Assembly (NCBI RefSeq): GCF_014193655.1
Contig: NZ_JACHZQ010000006.1
Coordinates: 310,001 to 374,000, forward strand
Direction: 5' to 3'
Source of the DNA: Rhizobium sp. BK313
Lineage (GTDB): Bacteria > Pseudomonadota > Alphaproteobacteria > Rhizobiales > Rhizobiaceae
DNA: 64,000 bases
Under the pieces are notes generated by a model. The model saw only the letters and a program-made list of their open reading frames with translations, made no database searches and was not told the DNA's origin. Below, in pieces: positions 43,604-52,423 of this stretch (position 1 is its first letter; each line of letters begins with the position of its first letter). A program made the position numbers and the translations under genes.

Positions 43604-45958
43604 TCATCTGTCTATTGCCGAGATAATTTTTTGAACTTCTTCGAAGTTATGCCGCTCAAGATCACGGTGCTCACGATAGTAGCTGGAGAATCTCGCGAGA
43701 AGATATTCCGAACTTCCGTAGGAACTATAGGTATATAGCTTCTCAAGGTCCGCTTTGTTTAAAATCATTCCGAGCGTTTTAGCTGCGATCTGCGGCTCGG
43801 CCTCCAAAATAGTCTTGACCAGAGACCGTGGCGTCTCGCCCCACTCGGCAACCATAACAAAGCCGTCAGCCAGTCGCTCAAAGGCTTTCGTATCGAATAC
43901 CGGACCAAGCGGCGGGAGGTCGACTATGACATATTTGAAGGTCGTGCGCGCATCTTCCAGGAGTCTCGCCATGGCGACACCCGAGATCAGGTCGCTTGTG
44001 TTGGGATACTGGAAACTTCCGCTCGTCGGAAGAATTTCCAGTTTGGTTTGGCCATCGACAACGATGATGTCCCGCCAGCGCGAATATTGCGGCGGCTGCA
44101 AAGCCAGGACATCCGAGAGGCCGGTCTTCACGGATATATCCAACAACTTCGTCAGCGCCGCCTTGCGCAGGTCGGCGTCGATCAGCAGCGTTCTCGCCTT
44201 GGTCGAGGCGAGCAATGCCGCCAAATTGGCCGCAACCGTGCTTTTGCCTTCGCCGGGCAGCACCGACGCGATGCCAATGACTTTGCATTGCTGATAGCCA
44301 AGCATCGTATCGGCCACGATTTTGGCATGGCGAAGCGTTTCGGTGAACTGCGAACCCGGCGCCGCTGTCGCAAAGCGCATGATGTCGATCACAGGCGACT
44401 CTTCCGTCGATCCATCCGACTCCTCAGGAGGCACAATTCTCGGCAGGTAGCCCAGAAATTTTATGCCGAGCGTTCTTGAAACATCCTCGCCGATGCGCAA
44501 GGTCACTTCACGAAACTCTCGCCATCCGCCAACGCCCATGCCGAACAAGGCACCGAGCAGCAAAGATCCTGCCAAAAGCAGCGTGCGCTTCGGACTGGAT
44601 GCCTCTGTCGGCGGCGTGGCGGTGGAAATCACCCGCGCTTCGGTAATCGGAAACGATTGGTTCTGGGCCGTCTCCTGATACCTTGTCAAATAAGTCTTAT
44701 AAAGGTCGCTGATCGCGTCGGCGTTGCGTTCGAGATTTTTCAGTTCAACCAGCGATTCATTGTCCTCCGATGTTTGGCCGGTGACCTGCAACAGCCCGTC
44801 TTTCAGCGACGCCTCCCACGACTGCGCCACTTCATATTGGTTGCGGTAGCTTTCGGTCATCTGCTTCAGTTCGTTGTAAATCTGCCTTCCAACCTCGTTC
44901 TGCTCGCTGCGCAGACTGATCGCCTGCGGATGGGCGCTACCAAATTTGTCCTCGATTTCCTGAGCCCGTTTTTCAATGGCGTGATAACGTTCTCTCAGCG
45001 TCGTAATCACCGTGGGGCTGTCCTGGTTGGAAACGGTTGCCGCATTGTCGACAGCGCTCTGCTGCCCCGCTTCCACGATCGACTTGTATTGATTGTAGAG
45101 CGCAAGCGCTTTTGCACTTTGCGCTCTTGCCACAATGACCTGCGTGCTCATGTCAGAGAGTTGCTCCTCGGACAGAAGGGCACCCTTCGTCGCCGTCAGA
45201 TGGTTCGCAGATCGGAAACGCTCGACACGGAGGCTGGCTTCTTGCGATTGATCTTTGAGATCAGTCAGGCGCTTTCGAAGCCAGACGGTGGCGCGTTGCG
45301 AAGCATCGAAATTCGCGTCAAATTTATCCGACAAATATGCTTCGGCGTAAGCATTCGCAATCGCTGAAGCAAGGACGGGGTCGGTTGAGGTATAAAATAG
45401 ATTGACGACGAAGCTCTGGGGCTCTTGTTCGACCCGAAGGTTGTCGAGCAACACGGCAACTGCGGTTCCGCGCCTGACATTCTCATTGCTGAAATCCCCA
45501 CCCTTGCCGCCTCTGCCGGCAATGAGGTCCATCGTCCCCTTCACGAGCGATTTGAACCGCGCAAACATAGACGGCGACGGATCGATGAAGGCGTAGTTGT
45601 CGTAGAGATGGAGACTATCGACGACCTTTGCAGCGAGCGCAGACGACTTCAGGATCGCGACCTGGCTCATGATCTTTTTGTCGGCCTCCATATTGGCAGG
45701 CGCTGGCGAGATCTCGCTGCCGAAGCGGTTGAGATTCTCGTCTAGCAGGATGCTGGTGCCGGCCGTGTAATAGTATGTTGCAAATGCAAGGTTGGTGACG
45801 CCGATCAACAGTCCAATGCCGGCAAACAGCAGGACAATTCTAATCTGCCGCCGGAACATTTGAAGGAGATGATCAAGGTCGATGAATTTTTCGACCTCTG
45901 GTTCCGCGTTTTTCGGACCAGATCCTCCGCCTCTGAAAGTCAATAGCGTTTCCTGCAT
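43604..45958 (-). CDS. exoP: Polysaccharide co-polymerase with BY-kinase domain (ExoP/Wzc-like)
   Basis: Inner-membrane protein of 784 residues, the size of ExoP. The N-terminal Wzz domain begins at FIDLDHLLQMFRRQIRIVLL with membrane helix 1, then a long periplasmic coiled coil (about 190-440), helix 2 (RTLLLAGSLLLGALFGMGVG) and a cytoplasmic tyrosine kinase domain with Walker A SVLPGEGKSTVAANLA, Walker A-prime TLLIDADLRKA and Walker B YVIVDLPPLGP. The C-terminal tyrosine cluster (LYTYSSYGSSEYLLARFSSY) is the autophosphorylation site. It controls chain length with ExoQ. ATG at 45958 is chosen because upstream sequence belongs to a decayed glycosyltransferase. Confidence 0.93.
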   Translation of the reverse strand: MQETLLTFRGGGSGPKNAEPEVEKFIDLDHLLQMFRRQIRIVLLFAGIGLLIGVTNLAFATYYYTAGTSILLDENLNRFGSEISPAPANMEADKKIMSQVAILKSSALAAKVVDSLHLYDNYAFIDPSPSMFARFKSLVKGTMDLIAGRGGKGGDFSNENVRRGTAVAVLLDNLRVEQEPQSFVVNLFYTSTDPVLASAIANAYAEAYLSDKFDANFDASQRATVWLRKRLTDLKDQSQEASLRVERFRSANHLTATKGALLSEEQLSDMSTQVIVARAQSAKALALYNQYKSIVEAGQQSAVDNAATVSNQDSPTVITTLRERYHAIEKRAQEIEDKFGSAHPQAISLRSEQNEVGRQIYNELKQMTESYRNQYEVAQSWEASLKDGLLQVTGQTSEDNESLVELKNLERNADAISDLYKTYLTRYQETAQNQSFPITEARVISTATPPTEASSPKRTLLLAGSLLLGALFGMGVGGWREFREVTLRIGEDVSRTLGIKFLGYLPRIVPPEESDGSTEESPVIDIMRFATAAPGSQFTETLRHAKIVADTMLGYQQCKVIGIASVLPGEGKSTVAANLAALLASTKARTLLIDADLRKAALTKLLDISVKTGLSDVLALQPPQYSRWRDIIVVDGQTKLEILPTSGSFQYPNTSDLISGVAMARLLEDARTTFKYVIVDLPPLGPVFDTKAFERLADGFVMVAEWGETPRSLVKTILEAEPQIAAKTLGMILNKADLEKLYTYSSYGSSEYLLARFSSYYREHRDLERHNFEEVQKIISAIDR

Positions 45959-45963
45959 GTTCG

Positions 45964-46362
45964 CTACCTGGCCCCGTAATGTTTCAACTTGACCCAGTCT
46001 TGGGCCCCTATGGATGGACAGGAGCGGCCGAAACCTGCTCCACGACATCTGATCTTTTTGAATACCCAGCCCGACAGAACAACGTCGACACAACCAAGGA
46101 TCGCAATCCACCGACCCCGCATCCGCTTTGGCTCAGCGTTTCTGAGCCCGCCCGGACCATGATTGCCGTGTAGCCTCACTGCGGAAACAGACCCTTCGGC
46201 ACATGCAATCGCGGCGGCAATCGTCCTCCGATCACTGGAGCAGTCGACGACGACGAGGACCTCCGCCGACATGCCTATCTGCGACACCGCGCTTTCCACG
46301 CCATGACCGATCGTCTGTTCGGCTTTGTCGGCAGCAATAAGAAGGGACACATCAGGTGCCAT
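45964..46362 (-). pseudogene. exoO: Decayed GT2 glycosyltransferase, ExoO-like remnant
   Basis: From ATG at 46362 the frame reads PDVSLLIAADKAEQTIGHGV, then AEVLVVVDCSSDRRTIAAAI, NHGPGGLRNAEPKRMRGRW and IAILGCVD, which is the N-terminal 95 residues of a GT2 enzyme of the ExoO type. The metal-site motifs are damaged (VVVDCSSD for VVDDCSxD, LGCVD for LDxDD), and after that the frame loses similarity and stops; ExoO proteins are about 350 residues. It lies between exoM and exoP, where exoO and exoN lie in Sinorhizobium. It overlaps the exoM end by 11 bases, as expected from a former operon gene. The exoO assignment rests on position and on similarity as I recall it. Confidence 0.65.
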
Positions 46363-47299
46363 GGGATGACCTCCCTGGCGAATGCGCCTCTCCATATTGT
46401 TCGATTTCTCTCATGCCCACCAAGGCGCTGACGACGCCTAGATGCAGGATGGCGCGCAGCGCATATCGGTAACGTGGAACGGGCGATAAAATGCTGACAG
46501 CGGATGCTGCGGCGCAGAAGCTGAATTTAGCCAGCGCCACAACGACTTCCCCCATGTAGGACAGTGCCTGGGAGCGTTGGCGCAGCAGTCGACCATGGGT
46601 CTGTCCGCCGCGAAATTTTCTCTTTGCAAGCCATGATAGGCTGGTGCGATTGTCTGGAACCGGATCAAAAACAATCGCGGCGGAAGAAAACGCAATGCAG
46701 CCGCCGGCCTGATACAAGCGATGGAAGAACTCCGTGTCCTCGCCACCACAGCGCCCAAGCGCGAGATTGAAACGGCGGTTTTTGACATAGGGCGATGACA
46801 GACGCAGAAGCGCATTACATGTATGGCCAGTACGAATCTCTCCCTTCACCCAGACGGGCAGGGTCGAATGGAAATCGCCGTCCCGCATCCAGGATGGCGC
46901 CCGCTCGGAGTAGACGCTGATGGATGGGCCGAGCACAACATCGGCCTCCGTATGCGATATTGCGGCGACAAGCTCGACAAGCCAGTTCTCGGTCGGGTGT
47001 TCGTCGTCATCTATGAATGCTAGAAAATCGCCGGTGGCATGGTCGAGACACGCATTGCGGGCAATCGATATGTTGGAGGCAGGGCAATGCACGTAGATGA
47101 CATCGTGCGGGATCATTGCGCGCGCACTTTCCACCAGCGCCTTTGCACTCGGAACGCTGTCATTATCGGCGACGATGACGCGTATCCGTGCTCCTGCCGG
47201 CACGGCAAGCGCTGCGATCGACAGCAGCGCGGCCTTGAGGGCCGGACGGCGATAGGTACAAATGCCAATATCGATCTGCAGGGCGGCGGTCTTTGTCAT
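46352..47299 (-). CDS. exoM: Succinoglycan glycosyltransferase ExoM-like (GT2)
   Basis: Inverting GT2 enzyme of 315 residues, close to ExoM length. It shows IDIGICTYRRPALKAALLSI at the start, RVIVADNDSVPSAK, the ISIARNACLDHATGDFLAFI segment with DDDEHP as metal site, and LGRCGGEDTEFFHRLYQAGG near the acceptor site. ExoM adds the last backbone glucose of the succinoglycan repeat. ATG overlaps the exoA stop (ATGA). Gene order exoK-exoL-exoA-exoM supports the name. Confidence 0.88.
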   Translation of the reverse strand: MTKTAALQIDIGICTYRRPALKAALLSIAALAVPAGARIRVIVADNDSVPSAKALVESARAMIPHDVIYVHCPASNISIARNACLDHATGDFLAFIDDDEHPTENWLVELVAAISHTEADVVLGPSISVYSERAPSWMRDGDFHSTLPVWVKGEIRTGHTCNALLRLSSPYVKNRRFNLALGRCGGEDTEFFHRLYQAGGCIAFSSAAIVFDPVPDNRTSLSWLAKRKFRGGQTHGRLLRQRSQALSYMGEVVVALAKFSFCAAASAVSILSPVPRYRYALRAILHLGVVSALVGMREIEQYGEAHSPGRSSHGT

Positions 47300-48276
47300 G
47301 GCGACCGCCGATTTTTGAAAGACGCGAGCAGTTCCATCCAGAAACCGGTGGACCAGGCGAAATGCATCACCATGGCCGCCAACCCGGCAAGCGGACCAGA
47401 GGGATTGCCTCGCCTGACCGCCATCCAGAAGCCATAGCAGACGCAGACGAGAGCCCAGAGAACAAACGGCACGGCGGCTATCCAGTGCAGCTCGGCCAAA
47501 AAAGCACCCATGACTATGGGAAGTACGATGAGGGGCAGCATCTGCCGCGGACTTGGCAAATGTCCGTGCTTTAATATGTTCTTCGCGCGGCCGCGACCAT
47601 AACCGAGATACTGAAGGAACAGGCTTCCGACACTTGCACGCGGATAATAGATCATACGTGTCTTATCGGTCATCCAGATCCGGAAACCCGCCTTTCGCAG
47701 GCGATAGTCCAGTTCTGCATCTTCATTGTGACTGAATGTTTCATCATAGCCGCCGACGGCTTCAAACGACGCTATCCGCATCAGCGCATGATGACCGTGA
47801 CGGGTCCAATGACCATGCGCATTTCCCCGATGCTTAGAGCCGCCATTGCCGAGCCTTGAGTTCTGCGCGCAAGCGGTAGCCCTTTGAATGAGGCCAAATC
47901 CGACGGTATCCATGGCGACAACCACGGAATCAGCGCCTGTCACCTCGGCCTCCTCCATCAGGCGTTTGCAGTAATCGGAGGGATATCGGCCGTGTGCGTC
48001 AATGCGGATGAAATAGTCGAACCCGCTGCCAAGGCTTTTGACGGCGAGGTTGACGCCGGCGCTTTGCAATCTTGCCGGGTTGTCCAAGAGTATGATGCGC
48101 GGCTCGTCTTGTCTCAGCCGGGCGACAACATCGACAGTACCGTCGCTGCTACCGCCATCGACCACGACAATGCAGGAAACCTGCTCATCAAGCGCGTGGC
48201 GCAAGTCAATCAGCAGCGCTTCGATGTGCTCCACCTCGTTCAGACATGGAATGACAATGAAGCCACGTCGGTTCAT
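47296..48276 (-). CDS. exoA: Succinoglycan glycosyltransferase ExoA-like (GT2)
   Basis: GT2 enzyme of 326 residues with the ExoA pattern: FIVIPCLNEVEHIEALLIDL, VVVDGGSSDGTVDVV, FDYFIRIDAHGRYPSDYCKR (DxH metal site), FSHNEDAELDYRLRKAGFRI, and two or three membrane segments at the C-terminus. ExoA adds the first glucose to the lipid-linked galactose. Its ATG overlaps the exoL stop and its stop overlaps the exoM start, so the three genes are translationally coupled. Confidence 0.9.
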   Translation of the reverse strand: MNRRGFIVIPCLNEVEHIEALLIDLRHALDEQVSCIVVVDGGSSDGTVDVVARLRQDEPRIILLDNPARLQSAGVNLAVKSLGSGFDYFIRIDAHGRYPSDYCKRLMEEAEVTGADSVVVAMDTVGFGLIQRATACAQNSRLGNGGSKHRGNAHGHWTRHGHHALMRIASFEAVGGYDETFSHNEDAELDYRLRKAGFRIWMTDKTRMIYYPRASVGSLFLQYLGYGRGRAKNILKHGHLPSPRQMLPLIVLPIVMGAFLAELHWIAAVPFVLWALVCVCYGFWMAVRRGNPSGPLAGLAAMVMHFAWSTGFWMELLASFKNRRSP

Positions 48277-49478
48277 ATCCGTTCACCATTTGAGCTGACA
48301 TTCGCGGAAACAAAGCACTGCAATCGCAATTGCGGCGGCTGAACTGCGCTGATCTCCATGAGCTTACGAACAAATGCCACGCAGTCCCTTCGGCCTGCGG
48401 TCCAGCGATTTTGATCTTTGCTCTTCACAGCCGTGCGCAATCGCCGAAACGTCACGCTATCCATTCGGGACAAAAGTGCAGCCAGCCCCTCAGGTGTCGC
48501 CTCTTGAAGGCAAAGACCGATGGCCTCGCGCGCAAGAAATCGGGCTGTTTCCGTTCCCTCAAACGCAATCGGCACCGCTCCATGAAGGCATCCTTCATAA
48601 AGGCGGTTGGGCAGGAGCCAGTTTGAATTCAAGCCTTCTTCGAAGAAGTCGATCGCCCAGGCAAAGTGCACAGCGCCATAGATCGCACAGAGTTCCTCCG
48701 GATTCTTATAGGGACCAAGAAATGAGAGATAAGGTTCTTTCGCAACGACGGCATCAAAATCGTCAAACGCCGCATAGGCCGGTCGGCCGCGGAGCACGAT
48801 TTCGAACCTGCCGTCCAGAGCGCGGGAAAAGTCGGCGAGCAATTGCAGCGACCGTCGGCACCGCAATGCACCGAACCAGCCAATCTTCCAGGGCGTTCCA
48901 TTGGGCGGCCCGGACACATCGGTTGGCTGAGCCGGGTCGTCGAATGCAATCACTTTATTTTCAATGAGCATAAACGGCCCATGAAGCTCTGACATCGGCC
49001 GAAAATAGTGATCGATAAAAGCCGGCGAGCTGGTCACGACCAGCTGGGCTCCTCGGCCTAAATACCCCTCACCTCGGCGGATAATCGCACCGACCAAGTC
49101 ATCGCGCAGAAGCAGGCGATGAATATCGAGGCATTCGTAGACGATCGGCACCGCGCCGCCGAAAATAGCATTTGCCCGATGCGCGATCGCCAGCATCTCG
49201 AGGTTGCGGCCGATGATGACATCAGGCTTCGTAATGCGTTTGAAGAGGCGTTGCAGCGCCAAGATGGCGCGCGCGACCGCATAGGTGCGCTGGACAAATT
49301 TCCCGTCGATGGTCTGACCGAGGTCGATCGGCGTGATACCCTCGATTGCCACTGCGCCACGTGCGTCTCTGTGGAATCCGGCGAGCGTCACGGTTGCCCC
49401 TCCGGCCGCCAGCATGATCACCCGGCGGCGAACTGCCGGATCGTTGAGGTCGTGAACGAGATAAAGGACATGAGGCAT
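48273..49478 (-). CDS. exoL: Succinoglycan glycosyltransferase ExoL-like (GT-B fold)
   Basis: GT-B type transferase of 401 residues, the size of ExoL. The opening PHVLYLVHDLNDPAVRRRVI, the segment PDVIIGRNLEMLAIAHRANA, YECLDIHRLLLRDD and the C-terminal half WKIGWFGALRCRRSLQLLAD are typical for ExoL. It adds the second glucose of the backbone. ATG at 49478 is chosen over a longer frame since it follows GAAGAAGA and starts at the family N-terminus. It follows exoK by 62 bases. Confidence 0.87.
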   Translation of the reverse strand: MPHVLYLVHDLNDPAVRRRVIMLAAGGATVTLAGFHRDARGAVAIEGITPIDLGQTIDGKFVQRTYAVARAILALQRLFKRITKPDVIIGRNLEMLAIAHRANAIFGGAVPIVYECLDIHRLLLRDDLVGAIIRRGEGYLGRGAQLVVTSSPAFIDHYFRPMSELHGPFMLIENKVIAFDDPAQPTDVSGPPNGTPWKIGWFGALRCRRSLQLLADFSRALDGRFEIVLRGRPAYAAFDDFDAVVAKEPYLSFLGPYKNPEELCAIYGAVHFAWAIDFFEEGLNSNWLLPNRLYEGCLHGAVPIAFEGTETARFLAREAIGLCLQEATPEGLAALLSRMDSVTFRRLRTAVKSKDQNRWTAGRRDCVAFVRKLMEISAVQPPQLRLQCFVSANVSSNGERI

Positions 49479-49540
49479 CGGATCTTCTTCGCATAGGCCG
49501 GCTGACCGGCAGGGGCTTCCAGAATGATAAACCGTCGACT

Positions 49541-50326
49541 CTACCGTTTCCCAAGCTGTTCCAGAGTGCAGACAATCGATTGCGGGAACTGGCATTTGTC
49601 GCCGGCGGCGGTGAAAGCCACCCAATCGACTTCAAGTGTGACGGGTCGAGAATAGGTAAATTTGCCCATCCAGTCGGTCAGCGTGTCCGTTCCCCAGAGA
49701 CTGAAGAGTATCTTCTGAGGACTGGTCGGCACCTTCGATCCATCTGTAACGTCGCGAACCAGATGACCATTCAGAAAGTAACGCAAACGCCCGGGTTGCC
49801 AGACGAAGGCGTAGGTGTTGAAGTTTTGGTCAGCCGGATTGCCGATATCGATGAATTTTTCATTTCCTCCTTTGCCGTTCACAAACTGATTGAGTTGTAC
49901 CGCGCTCGTATTTTTGCCGAGGATCTCGAAATCGATCTCATCGTGAATTTGCTGAGCGGGCGGACCAACATAGGTGAAGAACGCGGAATTGAGACCCGAG
50001 CCATTCGCCACCTTGAGGCGAGCTTCGTATGTGCCGTAGCCGTAGCGGCGGGTCGTCTGAATTTCGCCGCAGAGATAGTCTCGATCCTGGGATTTGCCCT
50101 TGGTGAGGGTTAGGGCAAGGTTATCCCCATCGATGCGAACCTCGTTGCGTGACCACGTACAATTTTGATGACTGCCATTATTCCAGCCGTCGGATATGTA
50201 CCAAAACGCCGGGTTGATGCTCTTGAAATCATCTCGAAATGATGCCCCGCTTTGCGGGTCTTGCGCTGAAGCCGCTGTCGCAACCATCACGACGCAACCG
50301 GAAGCGATCAAGGCGTTTCTAAGCAT
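49541..50326 (-). CDS. exoK: Secreted endo-beta-glucanase ExoK (GH16)
   Basis: Extracellular or periplasmic glycoside hydrolase of 261 residues that trims nascent succinoglycan. Signal peptide residues 1-22 (LIASGCVVMVATAASAQ). The GH16 catalytic motif EIDFE occupies residues 130-134 (E130, D132, E134) in HDEIDFEILG, and GYGTYEARLKVANGSGLNSA and NTYAFVWQPGRLRYFLNG are family signatures. ExoK cleaves the beta-1,4 backbone, so its retention suggests that the polymer backbone is still succinoglycan-like. First gene of the exoKLAM operon. Confidence 0.93.
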   Translation of the reverse strand: MLRNALIASGCVVMVATAASAQDPQSGASFRDDFKSINPAFWYISDGWNNGSHQNCTWSRNEVRIDGDNLALTLTKGKSQDRDYLCGEIQTTRRYGYGTYEARLKVANGSGLNSAFFTYVGPPAQQIHDEIDFEILGKNTSAVQLNQFVNGKGGNEKFIDIGNPADQNFNTYAFVWQPGRLRYFLNGHLVRDVTDGSKVPTSPQKILFSLWGTDTLTDWMGKFTYSRPVTLEVDWVAFTAAGDKCQFPQSIVCTLEQLGKR

Positions 50327-50817
50327 TTAGCCCCCTTTTGTTCGTTGCGCTCAATTCGCCGCGGAAGAGAAGAGTCTTGTGCTTCGGACACACCCCTCCG
50401 GAAAACGTCAAACTGCTAAAAAGCGTCACGATGATCGTTTCTCGGACCACCAGAGCGTTCAAAGCAGAAGAAGACCCAAAGCGGGCGCATGAGAACGCTG
50501 CGATATGCGACCACGTCCTGAGGGAACAGGAACCTGCCCAACCGAAACGGGTAGAAATAATAGCCTTTGCAAATAGAAATCCGCAAAGACTATCATATTA
50601 TTCTCAATTGCCGCATTGTGAAATTTCGCCAATTAAACAATGGCTTATTCATTCACAGCACTACCCGCGCTCTCGCACTTGGCTATCCAAGTATCGATAA
50701 AACAAGGTAGTTTAGTTTACTGTATAGCGCAATATTCAATAGCGGGTAGGCAGTTTAATACTTTTTAATTATGGATAATTAGCTATTTTGGGTGAAAAAT
50801 ACTTCCAACGAAACTGA
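50327..50817. other. Intergenic region upstream of exoK
   Basis: No protein-like frame is present. Bases 50580-50790 are AT-rich and lie upstream of exoK on its strand, so the exoKLAM promoter is probably here. No clear consensus was identified. Confidence 0.4.
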
Positions 50818-51090
50818 TCAGCCGCGCGCGACAGGAGCTCGCTCGCAATGGGAATCGCGGACGTGGGCGCGGGTGATGGTGCGTTGCAAACGTTGAGGGA
50901 AGGCGCCGTCGATTTTATCAAGAAAACATGAACAAAGGTGCCGTCCTTCTTTTGCCCTCCGCTCTCTCGCAAGGGGACGCCGACTGAGCGCGTCAACGCT
51001 GACGCCTGCCGCAATATGCGCCATGGCAATGGCCTTACCAACACCGCTGCTGGCGCCGGTCACTACCGCGACACGGCCGGCAAAGGTCAC
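50818..51090 (-). pseudogene. Short-chain dehydrogenase remnant (N-terminal fragment)
   Basis: From GTG at 51090 the frame begins TFAGRVAVVTGASSGVGKAI and AMAHIAAGVSVDALSR, the complete cofactor-binding opening of a classical SDR, then drifts into unrelated residues and stops at 50818. SDR enzymes have about 250 residues, so only the first 40 are preserved. It starts 14 bases after the DUF4910 gene and was probably once part of the same operon. Confidence 0.6.
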
Positions 51091-51103
51091 GCCGGTAGGG
51101 AGG

Positions 51104-52423
51104 TCACGGGTTCGTTCCTTTGCAGCGCGCCAGCAGGGCATGCTGCGTGAGAATGTCGGCCGCATCGGCTATGACGTCGAAGTCAATCCCGGCGCGTTCG
51201 GCGATGTCGAGAAGCGAGTGGTCACCATCCGAGAAATTCAACACCCAAAGCATCGCCATCTGCCGTTCCTTCGCATCGGAACGCCCGCCTATCGATGCAT
51301 AAAGACCACGCTTTCCAAGCTGTGGCTCGCACATCGGCTGAAGATTTTGAAATCGGCCATTGCGATTGAGAACCCGGATGATCTCGATATAAGCACCAAG
51401 AGAATGCTCCAAAGCCTCCAGCTTTACGAGATCCATATTGTCCGCGGACGTATGGTATTCTGGAAACTGGCCGTAGGGCGTACGGGACAGGCAACCGAAC
51501 GGCAAGTTGATACCCGGCGAGCAGAATTGTCGTTCATCATAGCCGTAGGGAGAAAAATCGACCACTGTAAAATCGTCCTTTCGCCTGTGTAGGACATATT
51601 CCACCACACGATCGATCTCGGCGCGTCCGCGACGACTGCGCTTGTAGTGAAGGTGGCCGGGGTCGCCGAGATTTACCGCAATGAGGCCGTGGCGTATCGT
51701 TTGCAGACGTTCCACATTCGTGGCCAGCCAGACAATCGACCCTATCGTTCCGGGAATGAACAGAATGCGGATGGAGTAATGTGAACCGGTGGCGGCAAGC
51801 AGGCTTTTTGCCAGCTCGACTGAAACCGCGATGCCCGAGAGGTTGTCATTGGCAAGGGATGGGTGGCAGATATGCGTCGAAATGACGATCTCGTCGGATG
51901 TCGCGCCGGGAATAAAGCATTCTCCCCAGATCAGTTTGCCATCTGCGAGCGTCGAATCGATACACACCGTGTAGTCGTCGTCCGGCAACGCTTCTAGTGC
52001 GGAATGTGCCAGGCAAAAGCCCCAATCCTCGCGGTAATAGCTTGTACGATAGGGAATCCAATCCGGATGCTCGGGATCCGAATAGAGGTGTGGCCGCAAC
52101 TCGGCAAGCCGCAAGCACGTGTTGATCGGGCAACTGTAACTCACCACGTGCAAATTGTGCGCATGAAAGTCGATCACTCGCTCTCCGCGGCTGTTTTTTA
52201 CAAAGGCGTCCCGGATCGTCCATTGCTTCGGCACAGTCCAGTCGAAAACGGCGGTGCCACTTGCAATCTCATGAATCTCAAGCGGAATTTGTTGACTTAT
52301 GATGTCCAGTGTTTCCGCCACGCCGGCTCCGGTGATACTCCGGCATATCGGGTACAGCCGTTCGATCAGACCGTACATCGTCGCGCCGCTTTCGGTGGTG
52401 CGGGTTGATATCGCTGACGACAT
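51104..52423 (-). CDS. DUF4910 / aminopeptidase-like domain protein
   Basis: Protein of 439 residues of the DUF4910-DUF2172 type with an M28-like metallopeptidase core. IYPICRSITGAGVAETLDII is the usual opening; metal-ligand candidates are His in ISTHICHPSLANDNLSGI (with the Asp in ANDN), and the segment FSPYGYDERQFCSPGINLP and a late His in FPEYHTSADNMD complete the site. Such proteins are often encoded in bacterial surface-polysaccharide loci next to sugar methyltransferases; a deacylase or amide-hydrolase role on a modified sugar is plausible but unproven. ATG overlaps the methyltransferase stop (ATGA), so the two are coupled. Confidence 0.82.
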   Translation of the reverse strand: MSSAISTRTTESGATMYGLIERLYPICRSITGAGVAETLDIISQQIPLEIHEIASGTAVFDWTVPKQWTIRDAFVKNSRGERVIDFHAHNLHVVSYSCPINTCLRLAELRPHLYSDPEHPDWIPYRTSYYREDWGFCLAHSALEALPDDDYTVCIDSTLADGKLIWGECFIPGATSDEIVISTHICHPSLANDNLSGIAVSVELAKSLLAATGSHYSIRILFIPGTIGSIVWLATNVERLQTIRHGLIAVNLGDPGHLHYKRSRRGRAEIDRVVEYVLHRRKDDFTVVDFSPYGYDERQFCSPGINLPFGCLSRTPYGQFPEYHTSADNMDLVKLEALEHSLGAYIEIIRVLNRNGRFQNLQPMCEPQLGKRGLYASIGGRSDAKERQMAMLWVLNFSDGDHSLLDIAERAGIDFDVIADAADILTQHALLARCKGTNP

